A stretch of 64,000 nt of DNA from JAUUSJ01 sp964439395 (GTDB lineage Bacteria; Bacillota; Clostridia; Lachnospirales; Lachnospiraceae), in contig CAYTNV010000010.1 in assembly GCA_964439395.1 (NCBI GenBank), forward strand, positions 31,928-95,927, read 5' to 3'. The notes under the pieces were generated by a model that was not told where the DNA came from, searched no databases, and worked only from the letters and a program-made list of their open reading frames with translations. This document shows, in pieces, positions 1-8,432 of this stretch; position 1 is the stretch's first letter, and each line of letters starts with the position of its first letter. A program made the translations under genes and the position numbers.

Positions 1-761
1 AAATCTTCAATATTCAAATCTAAATCCGAAATTTTATCCATCAAATCTGCAATTTTTTGTCTATCTTCATCGCTAAGCTCTACCTTTAGTTCTCCTGATG
101 CCTCATCTACAGCATCCAAAATATCATCTCTTGTCTTAATATCACCAGCTAAGACTTTCTCCTTAATCAACGCAATAAGCTGCTCTGCCGTTCCCTTCTC
201 TCCAATATTTTCTGCAAGCTCTCCAGTGACAATAAGCTCATTATTAGCCGCATCCTTACTATCCTCAGAAATTTCCTCACCTGTAATATTTTCATAGGCC
301 TGCATTACTCCGACTAAGGCTGCTGTTCCTGTTATACTTGTCGGACCTGCTACCTTTACATTGGCATCTGAAATTCCCGCTGTAATCAGGGCGTTTCGAT
401 ACATTCCTTCACTACAAAAAGCGATATTCTTTGTCACAACTTGAACACCATATCCTTCTTCCTCTTTCTCCACAATCACAGAGGATAACGCTCTTGTTCC
501 AATTACTTTTGAGCTTAAATAATCGTCTAAATATTCATGTTCTTGTTCATTTGTTACTTGTCCAATTTTATATTTTCCTTCGTCAAGTTCTTCTTGTGTT
601 ACACCGAGAAGTTCCATTACTTTCGTCTTCTCAGTTTTGCTTAAATCTGCTCCAAAAGAAATATATGGCTTTGTTACCTCAGCATCCGCAAAAGAAACTG
701 TGTGAAATCCCATCACTGCAACCAAGGTCAATGCCAAAACAGAATATATTTTTTTTCTCAT
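1..761 (-). CDS. DUF1002 family secreted protein (partial, runs off the left edge)
   Basis: The leftward reading frame starts with ATG at 761, preceded by AAGGGG, and is still open at position 1, so the C-terminus is missing. Residues 1 to about 22 form a signal peptide (MRKKIYSVLALT... ending VSFA). The mature part begins with KPYISFGADL and contains NEQEHEYLDDYL, SKVIGTRALSSV and VAGPTSITGTAALVG, the conserved landmarks of DUF1002 (Bacillus YpuA-like proteins). The family is exported and of unknown function. No neighbour explains its role; the hairpin at 955-999 separates it from the operon to the right. The family call is confident, the function unknown. Confidence 0.85.
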   Translation of the reverse strand, partial: MRKKIYSVLALTLVAVMGFHTVSFADAEVTKPYISFGADLSKTEKTKVMELLGVTQEELDEGKYKIGQVTNEQEHEYLDDYLSSKVIGTRALSSVIVEKEEEGYGVQVVTKNIAFCSEGMYRNALITAGISDANVKVAGPTSITGTAALVGVMQAYENITGEEISEDSKDAANNELIVTGELAENIGEKGTAEQLIALIKEKVLAGDIKTRDDILDAVDEASGELKVELSDEDRQKIADLMDKISDLDLNIED

Positions 762-954
762 AATAAATATCCCCTTTCCTTACAATCACTTATACAATAA
801 AATATACATATCTGCTTCACGCGTGCCAATATGAATATACAACTAATTTTTTTATGTTTCAAGATTTACCGTTTCTCGTTCTTTACACCTAAAACAAAGT
901 TTCCTCTCATCTAATACATTTATCGTTGCATTCATAAAATCACTGTCTTTGACA

Positions 955-999
955 AAGAAACAAGCAATCCCTGTAAACTACAGAGATTGCTTGTTTCTT
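955..999 (-). terminator. Strong hairpin, probable terminator of the yfhO operon
   Basis: AAGAAACAAGCAATC at 955-969 pairs with GATTGCTTGTTTCTT at 985-999, with an inner CTGTA/TACAG helix. It lies just after the end of the leftward yfhO gene. The T-tract is weak on both strands, so the terminator call is an inference from position and stem strength. Confidence 0.6.
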
Positions 1000-1078
1000 A
1001 TCTTGGACTATCATACTCCCCTGTAATGATTCCGTCAAACTAATTGTATCACTTTTCTCTCAAAAAGTTCTTACTTTT

Positions 1079-3802
1079 TTATGACAGATTCCTTACAGAT
1101 CCCCCTCTTTTTCCTATCTTTTTTCTGCGATATCGTCTTTTTCTCTTTTTACCGCTTAAAAAAGCAATCTCTTTTCGATTTACAAACCAAAGCATCATAA
1201 ATACAATAATTGCTGCCAGACTGATAATGCATCCATTAATAAATCCTGGAGGAGTGTATTTCATTTTTATTTCATGATACCCCTTACTTACATCAATTGC
1301 CAAGAAACTTTCACCGATTGTCGTCGTCTCAACCTTCTCTCCATCCATCGTTACCTCCCAACCAGGATCACTTGGAATAGAGAAAAATAACATACAATCC
1401 TTCGATGCATCTACCGTTCCTGTAATAGAATTACTTGTATAAGATGTCGTCTTAAACTGTTCTTCTTCCATCTGCTTTGTAATATTATCAAAAATCTCTT
1501 GATTCAATGTAGCAGCCGTAATTCTTACAACTCCACTATTCGTGCCATCATCCTTTAGCTGCATACGCACTTCTACCTGATCGCCTTTATGAAGCTTTCC
1601 AACCGGATAAATTCTAGAACTTAGACTATCACTCACAATTTCATTATCTCCGACTGCAATAACTGTATTTTCCACCTGACTGCCATCATAGTGAATATAT
1701 AGTTCTTCTGTATCTTCCTCAATATTAATATAAAATACTATATTATCTACCTGAGCGGTTGTATTTTCAAAAGAATACTCTCCACTATTTGTCTTTTCCA
1801 CTGTTACATCATGTAAAACAGGCTCTGATACCTCTTTATATTGAAACAAATCTTCTTCTTCATAGGCGTAATAGACAAATTCATTCAGCACATCAAAAGG
1901 ATATACATTATCTCCAATCCAATTAAATACTTCACTATTCATTAAATATCCTATAGATGTATTATATGGATTTTCATACAGTGTATTTTCTCCAACTGAC
2001 ATTAGCTCTCGCATATCATTTAACGGTCTATCTTCTGTACGCACAATATTATATTTTACATTTAGTAAATTATTTGTAAATTTTGTAGCACCATCATAGA
2101 GATATTCGTTCGCTCCAGTATAAAATCCAATTTGATCCATCTGGTCTACTGTATTACCATCTGCCGTACTGCCAAACATTGTAACACATTTTAAATTATA
2201 CCAAATAGCCTCGTCTAACATTTTCCAAGATGCAAGCTCTGTTCTTTCTAATTTTTCATCTCCTGTATATTGTTTTATTTGTTCGACTGCCTCTGTATTA
2301 CTGAAAAATTTAGGAACATCAATTTGGCCAATTTCACCAAACCCATAAACTGCACTTACACAAAGTTCTAATACAGAACAAGCAGTTAAAATATAAACGA
2401 GTATTTTTTTCTTTATTCTATTTAAGGTATATAATAAAAGAATAATAACATATAATGTAAGCAATACCAATGTAAGCCAATAGCAATAATCCTCTCTCGG
2501 TGTCTCACTCACCATATAACTTCCACAAATCAATGCCAAACAAAATAAATACGATATCATGACTTGATATAGCCTTACGAATCGAATCTTTTTAAATAGT
2601 TCAAACGCCATAATCAATAATAAAAATGTATAGATAAATGAAAAGCGGTTTGGAATTCCGTACTGATCATGCATACCATGCCAAATAAAATTCAAACAAT
2701 GTTCATTAAAACTAATAATAAAAACAGCAAGTAACCAAATCTTTTTTAATTTTTGAGAAAGACTTATCTTGGTATTAAAAAAATATAAAATTGCCAAAAG
2801 AATTGGCAAAATTCCCATATATAGATTCGCATTTCCATTAAAATTATCATTAGTAATAGGTGCAACACCTGCTAAATGTGTAGATAAAATATCGACAATA
2901 TTGGTATACCATTCATGCGAAGGTAAACTTATTAACTCTGCCGAAGCTGTCTTAGAAATTCCAAGATAGGCAGGAACTAAAATAATGGCCGCTATACCCG
3001 CCGCTAAAATAGAATATAGGGCAAAATTAAGACCACTTCTTATAAATTGTCTATTATCTTCAAAGTCATAACAAATGAACCAAAGTACTAAAAAAAGACA
3101 AATCATAAAAGATATATAAAAATTACAAAATAAAGACAAAGCTAAAGAAAGACAATATACTTTACAATCTCTCTTCTTTACAAGCTGATCAAAACCCAAC
3201 AAAATAATTGGAAGCAAAGCAATCGAATCTAACCACATAACGTTCCAGCTATATCCAACCATATAATTACAAAGTGCATACGCAGTGGAAAAAATCAAAA
3301 CAGACTTATCATATTTATGAGAACGACTTACAAAATAAATCGTTGCAGCAAGTCCTGTGAGTGAAATTTTTAGTACAATAATCCAACTCACAATCATATT
3401 CAAGGAAGCTTTTTTTCCAAATAAAATTAACAAATTTAGTGGACTGGATAAATAATATGCCCATAAAGTAATAAAATTATATCCTAATCCTCCATTCCAT
3501 GAGTAAAACAATGAATCCCCATTTTTCAGTTTTTCATACAATTCAGAAAAAAACGGCATATATTGATGTAAACCATCTATAATGACAAGGGATTTATCTC
3601 CAAAAGGTTCCACTTCACATAATACACATACAATACACATCAATAAAAACGGAATAAAAAATCCTAATATATATATTTGATAATCAAGCTTTTTATTTGT
3701 ACCCATCGAAGTATTTCGTGTTTTATGCCCTATGATTGAACGTTCAGATTTCGTTGAATCGTGAATTATCTCTTTCTTTTTCTGTTTTATATTTTCTAAC
3801 AT
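1079..3802 (-). CDS. YfhO family polytopic membrane protein
   Basis: A 907-residue protein with a charged N-terminal tail (about 1-45), roughly a dozen hydrophobic segments between residues 45 and 500, an extracytoplasmic region (about 500-850) and a final membrane helix before a Lys/Arg-rich end. The segment DGLHQYMPFFSELYEKL followed by FYSWNGGLGYNF is the signature of YfhO proteins. Members studied in Bacillus and Listeria act in glycosylation of teichoic acids with undecaprenyl-phosphate sugars (family knowledge). The start is supported by AAGGGGAG upstream of 3802. It begins 11 bases after the Gx transporter gene and shares the operon with a GT2 glycosyltransferase, which fits a cell-surface glycosylation role (inference). 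Confidence 0.9.
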   Translation of the reverse strand: MLENIKQKKKEIIHDSTKSERSIIGHKTRNTSMGTNKKLDYQIYILGFFIPFLLMCIVCVLCEVEPFGDKSLVIIDGLHQYMPFFSELYEKLKNGDSLFYSWNGGLGYNFITLWAYYLSSPLNLLILFGKKASLNMIVSWIIVLKISLTGLAATIYFVSRSHKYDKSVLIFSTAYALCNYMVGYSWNVMWLDSIALLPIILLGFDQLVKKRDCKVYCLSLALSLFCNFYISFMICLFLVLWFICYDFEDNRQFIRSGLNFALYSILAAGIAAIILVPAYLGISKTASAELISLPSHEWYTNIVDILSTHLAGVAPITNDNFNGNANLYMGILPILLAILYFFNTKISLSQKLKKIWLLAVFIISFNEHCLNFIWHGMHDQYGIPNRFSFIYTFLLLIMAFELFKKIRFVRLYQVMISYLFCLALICGSYMVSETPREDYCYWLTLVLLTLYVIILLLYTLNRIKKKILVYILTACSVLELCVSAVYGFGEIGQIDVPKFFSNTEAVEQIKQYTGDEKLERTELASWKMLDEAIWYNLKCVTMFGSTADGNTVDQMDQIGFYTGANEYLYDGATKFTNNLLNVKYNIVRTEDRPLNDMRELMSVGENTLYENPYNTSIGYLMNSEVFNWIGDNVYPFDVLNEFVYYAYEEEDLFQYKEVSEPVLHDVTVEKTNSGEYSFENTTAQVDNIVFYINIEEDTEELYIHYDGSQVENTVIAVGDNEIVSDSLSSRIYPVGKLHKGDQVEVRMQLKDDGTNSGVVRITAATLNQEIFDNITKQMEEEQFKTTSYTSNSITGTVDASKDCMLFFSIPSDPGWEVTMDGEKVETTTIGESFLAIDVSKGYHEIKMKYTPPGFINGCIISLAAIIVFMMLWFVNRKEIAFLSGKKRKRRYRRKKIGKRGGSVRNLS

Positions 3803-3813
3803 CGTTTCTCCCC

Positions 3814-4305
3814 TTATATCTCAATTTTCGGAAGACGTTTCATGACTTCATTACTTCCTATTCCAATCAACATTCCCGTAACTGTTCCTACAATTAATAA
3901 TACAGGTATGTAATAGAAAAATGCTTTATTCTCCATCAAAAATGTCGCCAATATAATCTGTCCAATATTATGAGCAACTCCCCCTGCAATACTCACCCCT
4001 AAAACACTGAACTTTTTGGTCTTTTTCAATAAAATCATAATAATAAGACTAAATGCTGCTCCTGATAAACTATATACAATGGCAAACATATTTCCAAATA
4101 ATATTCCCGATAAAATCACTCTCAATACACTAAGTAAAATAGCCTTTCTTGCTCCCAAACAAAACAATGCTATCATCGTTACAAGGTTCGCAAGACCCAG
4201 TTTTACCCCAGGAATCCCAAATCCAAATGGAAAGAGACTCTCCACATAGCCTAATATAAGAGAGAGTGAGAGGAGAACTCCAAAATATGCTACTTTCTTT
4301 GTCAT
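3814..4305 (-). CDS. Gx transporter family protein (Hpre_diP_synt_I)
   Basis: A 163-residue, very hydrophobic protein with about five membrane segments. FGIPGVKLGLANLVTMIALF near residues 30-50 and AGGVAHNIGQIILA near 108-122 are hallmarks of the Hpre_diP_synt_I / Gx transporter family (PF07456), once described as heptaprenyl diphosphate synthase component I and now seen as an ECF-type substrate-binding membrane protein. Substrate unknown. It lies between a glycosyltransferase gene (3-base gap) and yfhO (8-11 base gap), so the three are probably one transcript. In other Firmicutes the gene often neighbours NusG-like and ApbE genes; none is seen here. Confidence 0.85.
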   Translation of the reverse strand: MTKKVAYFGVLLSLSLILGYVESLFPFGFGIPGVKLGLANLVTMIALFCLGARKAILLSVLRVILSGILFGNMFAIVYSLSGAAFSLIIMILLKKTKKFSVLGVSIAGGVAHNIGQIILATFLMENKAFFYYIPVLLIVGTVTGMLIGIGSNEVMKRLPKIEI

Positions 4306-4308
4306 ATC

Positions 4309-5052
4309 CTACCTCTTCTTTCTTAGCTTTCGTTTTTTTATCTTCCATTTTACCGTCTCTGTGAGAATATAAAAACGCTTTTTAAGCATAAAACAAATAC
4401 TCTCATGCTTAAGTCCCGTCACATTATTAGAATGTCTCCTATAAAGCAATAATGATTCGTTCAAAAATATAACTTTACCAGCATCCTCCGCTCTCATTCC
4501 AATCCAATAATCATGCATAAAAATCTTATCTGGAATTGGAAAGAAGCATTTTTTTAAATTAGCTCGAAACGCCATACAAGCCCCAATATAAGAATTCTTC
4601 ATGAAATTTTTCCAGGCTCCTGGTCTGCTATTTCTCCACTCAAAAGTAGTTTGACCTATTTTTTTTAAATTTTCATCAACAATCTCTGCATTATGTAATA
4701 CCGCAGAAACATTTGGATTTGAAAAAGCTTTCGTTACTTTTTCTACTTTTTTATCTAACCATACATCATCTTGATCTGACAAAAAAATAATTTCTCCACT
4801 TGCTTTACTTACTGCATATTGTATGTTTTTTATAACCCCCTTGCCTGGACCTTCAATTAAAAGTATTCTCTTATCTTTTTTGGAATATCCTTCCAATAGC
4901 TCCATTGACCCGTCCATCGCTCTGTCAATAGAAATAATTACCTCATCTTTTTCACCAAGCTGCTTCAAAATTGAATCCAGCTGTTCTTTTATGTATTTTC
5001 CTCCATCATAGTAAGGTAATACTACGGAAATTTTCATCTTCGTACCTGCCAT
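4309..5052 (-). CDS. Glycosyltransferase family 2
   Basis: A 247-residue protein with an N-terminal GT-A fold: KISVVLPYYDGGKYIKEQLD at the start binds the nucleotide sugar, and FLSDQDDVW holds the acidic residues that bind metal and donor. KIFMHDYWIGMRA later in the protein is typical of rhamnosyl- or galactosyl-type GT2 enzymes (HDWW-like motif). No membrane helix, so it is probably a soluble enzyme. The start at 5052 has AGGAAAAG upstream; an internal ATG at 5037 has a poorer site. First gene of the three-gene leftward operon with a Gx transporter and yfhO, suggesting addition of a sugar to a surface polymer (inference). Confidence 0.88.
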   Translation of the reverse strand: MAGTKMKISVVLPYYDGGKYIKEQLDSILKQLGEKDEVIISIDRAMDGSMELLEGYSKKDKRILLIEGPGKGVIKNIQYAVSKASGEIIFLSDQDDVWLDKKVEKVTKAFSNPNVSAVLHNAEIVDENLKKIGQTTFEWRNSRPGAWKNFMKNSYIGACMAFRANLKKCFFPIPDKIFMHDYWIGMRAEDAGKVIFLNESLLLYRRHSNNVTGLKHESICFMLKKRFYILTETVKWKIKKRKLRKKR

Positions 5053-5119
5053 TCTTTTCCTATTAGTTTAATATAATTTCTTGTCTTTTTTATGTATTTT
5101 TTTTAAAAATAAAAAAATT

Positions 5120-5263
5120 TTATAATAATATAACTTCCTCTTCTTCCCTTTTTCTTTTTTCTTTTTCTTCCTCTGTAAGTTCTTCCTCTTCTTCTTTTCT
5201 AAATTTCTTAAAGAAAATTTCCTCTACCTGAGAGTCCAAATTTCCAATTACTGATGATGCCAT
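5120..5263 (-). CDS. Small highly charged protein, unknown
   Basis: A 47-residue frame starting MASSVIGNLDSQVEEIFF and continuing with a Glu/Lys/Arg-rich tail that ends VILL. A very strong ribosome site (AGGAGAGGAG) lies 5 bases before the ATG at 5263, which is the main reason to call it. The composition resembles a charged helix; no family recognised. It sits upstream of the GT2 gene, with 67 bases between, and could be the first gene of that transcript. Confidence 0.55.
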   Translation of the reverse strand: MASSVIGNLDSQVEEIFFKKFRKEEEEELTEEEKEKRKREEEEVILL

Positions 5264-5346
5264 ATTCTCCTCTCCTTTTTCACAACATTTTCACATTTCC
5301 ATCAAATTTCCAACATATTTGTCCTATATACTACTAACATAGCAAT

Positions 5347-5470
5347 CAAGAAATCCCTCTATTTCTTGTAGCTAAAGATTTTTTCATATTTTTCGAAGCC
5401 CACAGTAAGCAAGACTTGGGCTTCCTCCTTTATTATCGCATATTTTATAATTTATGCGATTTTTTATTGT
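5347..5470. other. Three consecutive hairpins in a gene-free stretch
   Basis: Between the small gene ending upstream (start at 5263) and the gene ending at 5605 there are three inverted repeats: CAAGAAAT/ATTTCTTG (5347-5368), GAAGCCCA/TGGGCTTC (5394-5424) and ATCGCATA/TATGCGAT (5435-5460). The last is followed by T6 on the + strand, as in a Rho-independent terminator, yet no + strand gene lies upstream. No clear promoter was found. It may be a short + strand RNA or the terminator region of the leftward spore-protein operon. Confidence 0.4.
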
Positions 5471-5604
5471 TCTGTTTTGGCTTCAAATCTCTTTCTTTCG
5501 CTTTCCCACTCTTTATAACATTGGCAAAACTTCATTACTAGAACTTTCTCCAATATCTCACGACAAAAATCCTGCTCTCTATCTATGGGGTCAAGAAACT
5601 TCCT

Positions 5605-5853
5605 CTAAACTGGACCTCTTGTATCCTTTCTCATACGAACTACAGATTTATCTCTAAGGTCTAGGCTTTCCTTCTCCAAAAAAGTGAGCAAAAGTTGATT
5701 ATACTCTTCCTCATCCATTCCTGGAACACGATAAAAATAGGAAGATCCAAATTCATCGATCAACATTGTAGACGAGCTTCTGTGATATCTCACATTACTC
5801 GCCTGAATAATTAGCCAACTCTGATCATGACTGTCCTTCGTCAATACTCTCAT
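5605..5853 (-). CDS. Small hypothetical protein downstream of the SASP gene
   Basis: An 82-residue frame, MRVLTKDSHDQSWLIIQASN at the start and an acidic middle (GMDEEEYNQLLLTFLEK). Its ATG overlaps the last 29 bases of the spore-protein gene and has AGAGAAG upstream, so the two are translationally coupled. No signal peptide or membrane segment. No family recognised; co-expression in the forespore is an inference from the coupling. Confidence 0.6.
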   Translation of the reverse strand: MRVLTKDSHDQSWLIIQASNVRYHRSSSTMLIDEFGSSYFYRVPGMDEEEYNQLLLTFLEKESLDLRDKSVVRMRKDTRGPV

Positions 5854-6037
5854 ATGACTTCTCTTCTTTCTTTTTTAATTCCCTTTTTTTCTTCGTAATC
5901 ATACCGCCAATCTTTCCTGTTTCTCTGGCCGATAATGATTTCCATCCCTCACGCACTACTTTGTCATAAAGACCAAGCTCCTGTGCTATCTCATATTTTA
6001 ATTTATCTTCTAGTCTAAATTCTTTTTTCTTTTTCAT
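5825..6037 (-). CDS. Small, acid-soluble spore protein, alpha/beta type
   Basis: A 70-residue DNA-binding spore protein. The central part KLKYEIAQELGLYDKV, GWKSLSARETGKIGG and MITKKK (residues 12-50) is the alpha/beta SASP pattern: these proteins coat forespore DNA and are cut at germination by GPR within the YEIA motif (E16-I17 here). A longer frame reaches a TTG at 6130, but ATG 6037 has AAGGAG eight bases upstream and gives the usual family length, so I place the start there. The Lys/Glu-rich C-terminal extension (KKKRELKKKEEK) is longer than in the classical Bacillus proteins. The gene shows that the host forms spores. Confidence 0.92.
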   Translation of the reverse strand: MKKKKEFRLEDKLKYEIAQELGLYDKVVREGWKSLSARETGKIGGMITKKKRELKKKEEKSYESIDEGQS

Positions 6038-6140
6038 TGTAGATGCTCCTTCCGATAAGTTCACAGACAGCTTTGCTATGAACTTATTATATTCACTAAA
6101 AGTATCTACAACTTTTTTTATTTTATACAAGTTTCTCTAC

Positions 6141-6791
6141 TTAATCCACATTAAACTTCTTTTTAAGAGCCTCAAGTTCACTAAAAAGGTTTTCATTTCT
6201 CTCTTCCTCTGATTCACCCTCTATCTTTGTATATCCCTCCACGGTCGAGTAGGCTGGCTCCTCCCTATTTACACGAATACCTGGAAAAATAAAGCTTTGT
6301 TTTTCTTCTTCCGATAACATTCTAATTCCTGGAAAAGCAGGACCATCTTTTATCTTTGCTTTTCCATTCTTAATGTCTTCAAAAGTCACAAGTCCTGGAA
6401 ATGCATACTTGGGACGCCCATCTGGAACCTTTGCCGCATCAAAATATTCCCTCAAATCAATCTCATCATCCTCAAAATCCAATTCTTTTTTTAAATAATC
6501 CGGAGCAATCTCAGAATATAACTCCAAAATACATTCCTTCGTCACCTTATCTCTCAGAGAAACTGGATTTTCTAAATCATCCCCCAAATGAATATAGCAT
6601 TTATCATAATAGGCATAATGCTTCTTAACAGAAGAGATAGACTTAATCTCCGGATGCTTTTTAAATTCAAATTCTAATGTTCGAACAACCTCATCGTTAT
6701 ATTTTCCCAATTTTTTCTCAACTACTCGATTTATTCTGTTAGGATCTAACTCAAAAAATAAGTTTTTCTCCAATGTCAAATCAAATAACAT
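6141..6791 (-). CDS. Hypothetical cytoplasmic protein
   Basis: A 216-residue protein, start at ATG 6791 with GGGAGAGC just upstream; a longer frame to 6926 would run into the tRNA promoter and lacks a ribosome site. The sequence is acidic, without signal peptide or membrane helices. The motif FPGI/FPGL recurs three times (around YAFPGLVTFEDI, PAFPGIRMLSEEE and FIFPGIRVNREE), suggesting a small internal repeat. No family recognised. Ten bases separate its stop from the longer SASP frame; it may be the first gene of that operon. Confidence 0.65.
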   Translation of the reverse strand: MLFDLTLEKNLFFELDPNRINRVVEKKLGKYNDEVVRTLEFEFKKHPEIKSISSVKKHYAYYDKCYIHLGDDLENPVSLRDKVTKECILELYSEIAPDYLKKELDFEDDEIDLREYFDAAKVPDGRPKYAFPGLVTFEDIKNGKAKIKDGPAFPGIRMLSEEEKQSFIFPGIRVNREEPAYSTVEGYTKIEGESEEERNENLFSELEALKKKFNVD

Positions 6792-6880
6792 AGCTCTCCC
6801 TCTCTCCAATTTTTTCTCTATTATAATATATTTCCTCATTTGTGTAAACTGAAAACTCCGATACAACCTCCATTTAACAA

Positions 6881-6909
6881 TTGACTTTTTCTCAAAAATG
6901 CAGTATAGT
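6881..6909 (+). promoter_or_regulatory. Sigma-A-type promoter of tRNA-Leu
   Basis: TTGACT at 6881-6886, 17-base spacer, TATAGT at 6904-6909, ending 20 bases before the tRNA. Confidence 0.8.
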
Positions 6910-6929
6910 AAAGAAGATGTAATCATTAT

Positions 6930-7013
6930 GCGGATATGGCGGAATAGGCAGACGCGCTAGATTCAGGTTCTAGTGGGATCAAACCCGTGCAAGTTCAAGT
7001 CTTGTTATCCGCA
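6930..7013 (+). tRNA. tRNA-Leu (anticodon CAG)
   Basis: 84 bases with acceptor stem GCGGATA/TATCCGC, a class II long variable arm (TGGGATCAAACCCGTG) and a TPsiC arm AGTTCAAGTCT. The anticodon stem CTAGA/TCTAG holds the loop TTCAGGT, giving anticodon CAG, which reads CUG. CCA is not encoded. Its 3' part from 6987 lies in the attL core, so the prophage regenerates the end of the gene and the tRNA remains intact. Confidence 0.95.
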
Positions 7014-7149
7014 GTTTTTTATTTTCTGGATATTTCCTAGGTTTTAGAAAAAGCTTACTATATCAAGGGTTTTGTGAGTTTAAAAATTTAGAATAATTAT
7101 GAAATATGATAGAGATTTATAAGATTTTGGAATAAAATGCAACACGAAA
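6987..7149 (+). repeat. attL: core repeat plus extended homology
   Basis: Bases 6987-7020 (34 bp, from GTGCAAGTTCAAG in the tRNA to the T-run after CCGCA) are identical to 46467-46500. Similarity continues to 7149 with one T indel and four substitutions against 46501-46630. The identical part must contain the crossover; the part beyond it is phage-derived here and host-derived on the right. Confidence 0.9.
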
Positions 7150-7157
7150 TGCAACAC
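7137..7157 (+). promoter_or_regulatory. Pair of probable integrase arm-type sites (left phage end)
   Basis: ATGCAACAC occurs at 7137-7145 and 7149-7157, 12 bp apart in direct orientation. The same nonamer occurs in an equally spaced pair at the other phage end (46402, 46414). The pairing and position fit arm-type binding sites of a tyrosine recombinase; binding is inferred. Confidence 0.6.
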
Positions 7158-7183
7158 GAAAAGATAGTATATTGTAGATAAAA

Positions 7184-7224
7184 AAAGAACCATGCCACTA
7201 CAAAATGTAGCAACATGGTTCTTT
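7184..7224 (-). terminator. Terminator of the late operon after the lysin gene
   Basis: On the minus strand AAAGAACCATG pairs with CATGGTTCTTT, with an inner CTACA/TGTAG helix, followed by a T7 run. It begins 8 bases after the lysin stop codon. Confidence 0.9.
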
Positions 7225-7231
7225 TTCTTTT

Positions 7232-8146
7232 CTATCTTTTCGCAAGCTCATTCACTTTTTTCTGTACTGCCGCATAATCATATCCAGCTGCCTTTAATTT
7301 CTTTTTTCTGTCGTCTCCATTTCCCCATTTGCCGTCTAGGACTTCCTTGGCAATCTCTGTTACAGATTTTTTACTAGATGCAGTTTTTTCTTTATATACC
7401 GCTTCCAGCTTCGCTTTGCTTTTTGGACCATACTCACCATCGACTTCTAATTTATAGGTTGTCTGGAATTTTTTTAGGGCTTTTAAAGTATCGCTACCAA
7501 AGTCCCCATCTGCTCCATAACTGCCACAGCTATATCCACAAGTGATTAACATTGTCTGCATTGTTTTTACCGCTGTGCCACTATCGCCTTTCCTGAGGAT
7601 GTTATCGCTTGCACTGCTTCCACCTGCTTTACTGCCATCATCAAGATTAATACATGTATGGTGACCATCGTATAGAAGTACATCTCCTACTAATAAATAT
7701 GCTGCACTCGTTAAATATTTACTCGCTGTTAGACAAGTAAATTCAGCACTTTTTAATACTGCTCTAAGATTTCCTGTGTAGGCATCCTCACTTACGTTTT
7801 TTAGTTTATCAATATTAAGTCTATATCCTACTGCCTTTACAATTGCGACCACGCCAGCAGAACAATCCGCCTCACAGGCTACCGTAATTTTAGCTGGATC
7901 ATATCCAACTTTTTTAAGCTGATTCCAAAACGTTGTACGCTGGCTTTGGTCATAACCAATTTTATCGTTCTTAGCGGCTGCTCTTGCTAATTTAGCAATC
8001 TCTGCTCTAACCTTGGAATCTGGGTGACGTAAAACGCACGTCCAAGGTCGATTATACCAGCTCTGGATTACCCATTCGCCTCCTTGATCTCCAGCTTTAC
8101 CTCCAGAATATCTACCATTCTCGTCATGCCCACTATTACTAATCAT
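7232..8146 (-). CDS. Endolysin: NlpC/P60-like peptidase, PG-binding and CW_7 domains
   Basis: A 304-residue lysin with three parts. Residues 1-175 form an NlpC/P60-like cysteine peptidase: DCS at 94-96 gives the nucleophile Cys95, and GHH at 161-163 the histidine. Residues 183-253 are a peptidoglycan-binding 1 domain (LRKGDSGTAVKTMQ, GADGDFGSDTLKALKKFQ). Residues 261-301 are a CW_7 (Cpl-7-type) wall-binding repeat (VLDGKWGNGDDRKKKLKAAG). There is no signal peptide, so release depends on the holin encoded upstream. Last gene of the late operon, followed directly by a terminator. The exact bond cleaved is not certain. Confidence 0.88.
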   Translation of the reverse strand: MISNSGHDENGRYSGGKAGDQGGEWVIQSWYNRPWTCVLRHPDSKVRAEIAKLARAAAKNDKIGYDQSQRTTFWNQLKKVGYDPAKITVACEADCSAGVVAIVKAVGYRLNIDKLKNVSEDAYTGNLRAVLKSAEFTCLTASKYLTSAAYLLVGDVLLYDGHHTCINLDDGSKAGGSSASDNILRKGDSGTAVKTMQTMLITCGYSCGSYGADGDFGSDTLKALKKFQTTYKLEVDGEYGPKSKAKLEAVYKEKTASSKKSVTEIAKEVLDGKWGNGDDRKKKLKAAGYDYAAVQKKVNELAKR

Positions 8147-8172
8147 ACTTACCTTCCTTTCTGTAAAGACAA

Positions 8173-8194
8173 AGAGAGCGATTATTCGCTCTCT
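8173..8194 (-). other. Hairpin between holin and lysin genes
   Basis: AGAGAGCG/CGCTCTCT with a 6-base loop lies in the 82-base gap between the holin stop and the lysin start, followed on the minus strand by TTTGTCTTT. It may lower lysin expression as a leaky terminator or stabilise the mRNA. Confidence 0.45.
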
Positions 8195-8228
8195 CCATAA
8201 ATAATTTCCAAACTATATGCTTTTTTTG

Positions 8229-8432
8229 TCACTTCATGTTCAATTCTGGCAATCCTGCTACGGATGTAAGAATAGAAGCGATACCTGCTAAAGCCGCTGT
8301 CCCAATTACACATTTCCAGTCAACATCTGCGATAGTAGTCGCTACGGGTAACATTGCAACTGCCGTCTGCGCTACCGTTTTTACTGCTCTTATGCTTGCA
8401 CATCTTGCCCAGGTTTTTATATTTTTGTTCAT
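8229..8432 (-). CDS. Phage holin, r1t-like
   Basis: A 67-residue protein with two hydrophobic segments (about 20-36 and 40-60) joined by VDWKCV, in the order seen in r1t-type holins: a basic start, a TVAQTAVAML helix, the VDWK turn and a second helix ending in TSVAGLPEL. Holins open the membrane at a set time and let the lysin reach the wall. The ATG overlaps the previous stop (ATGA at 8429-8432). Confidence 0.88.
   Translation of the reverse strand: MNKNIKTWARCASIRAVKTVAQTAVAMLPVATTIADVDWKCVIGTAALAGIASILTSVAGLPELNMK

Noticed and set aside
6037..6130. Longer SASP start at TTG 6130
   Set aside because: No ribosome site and 31 extra residues not found in the family; ATG 6037 has AAGGAG.
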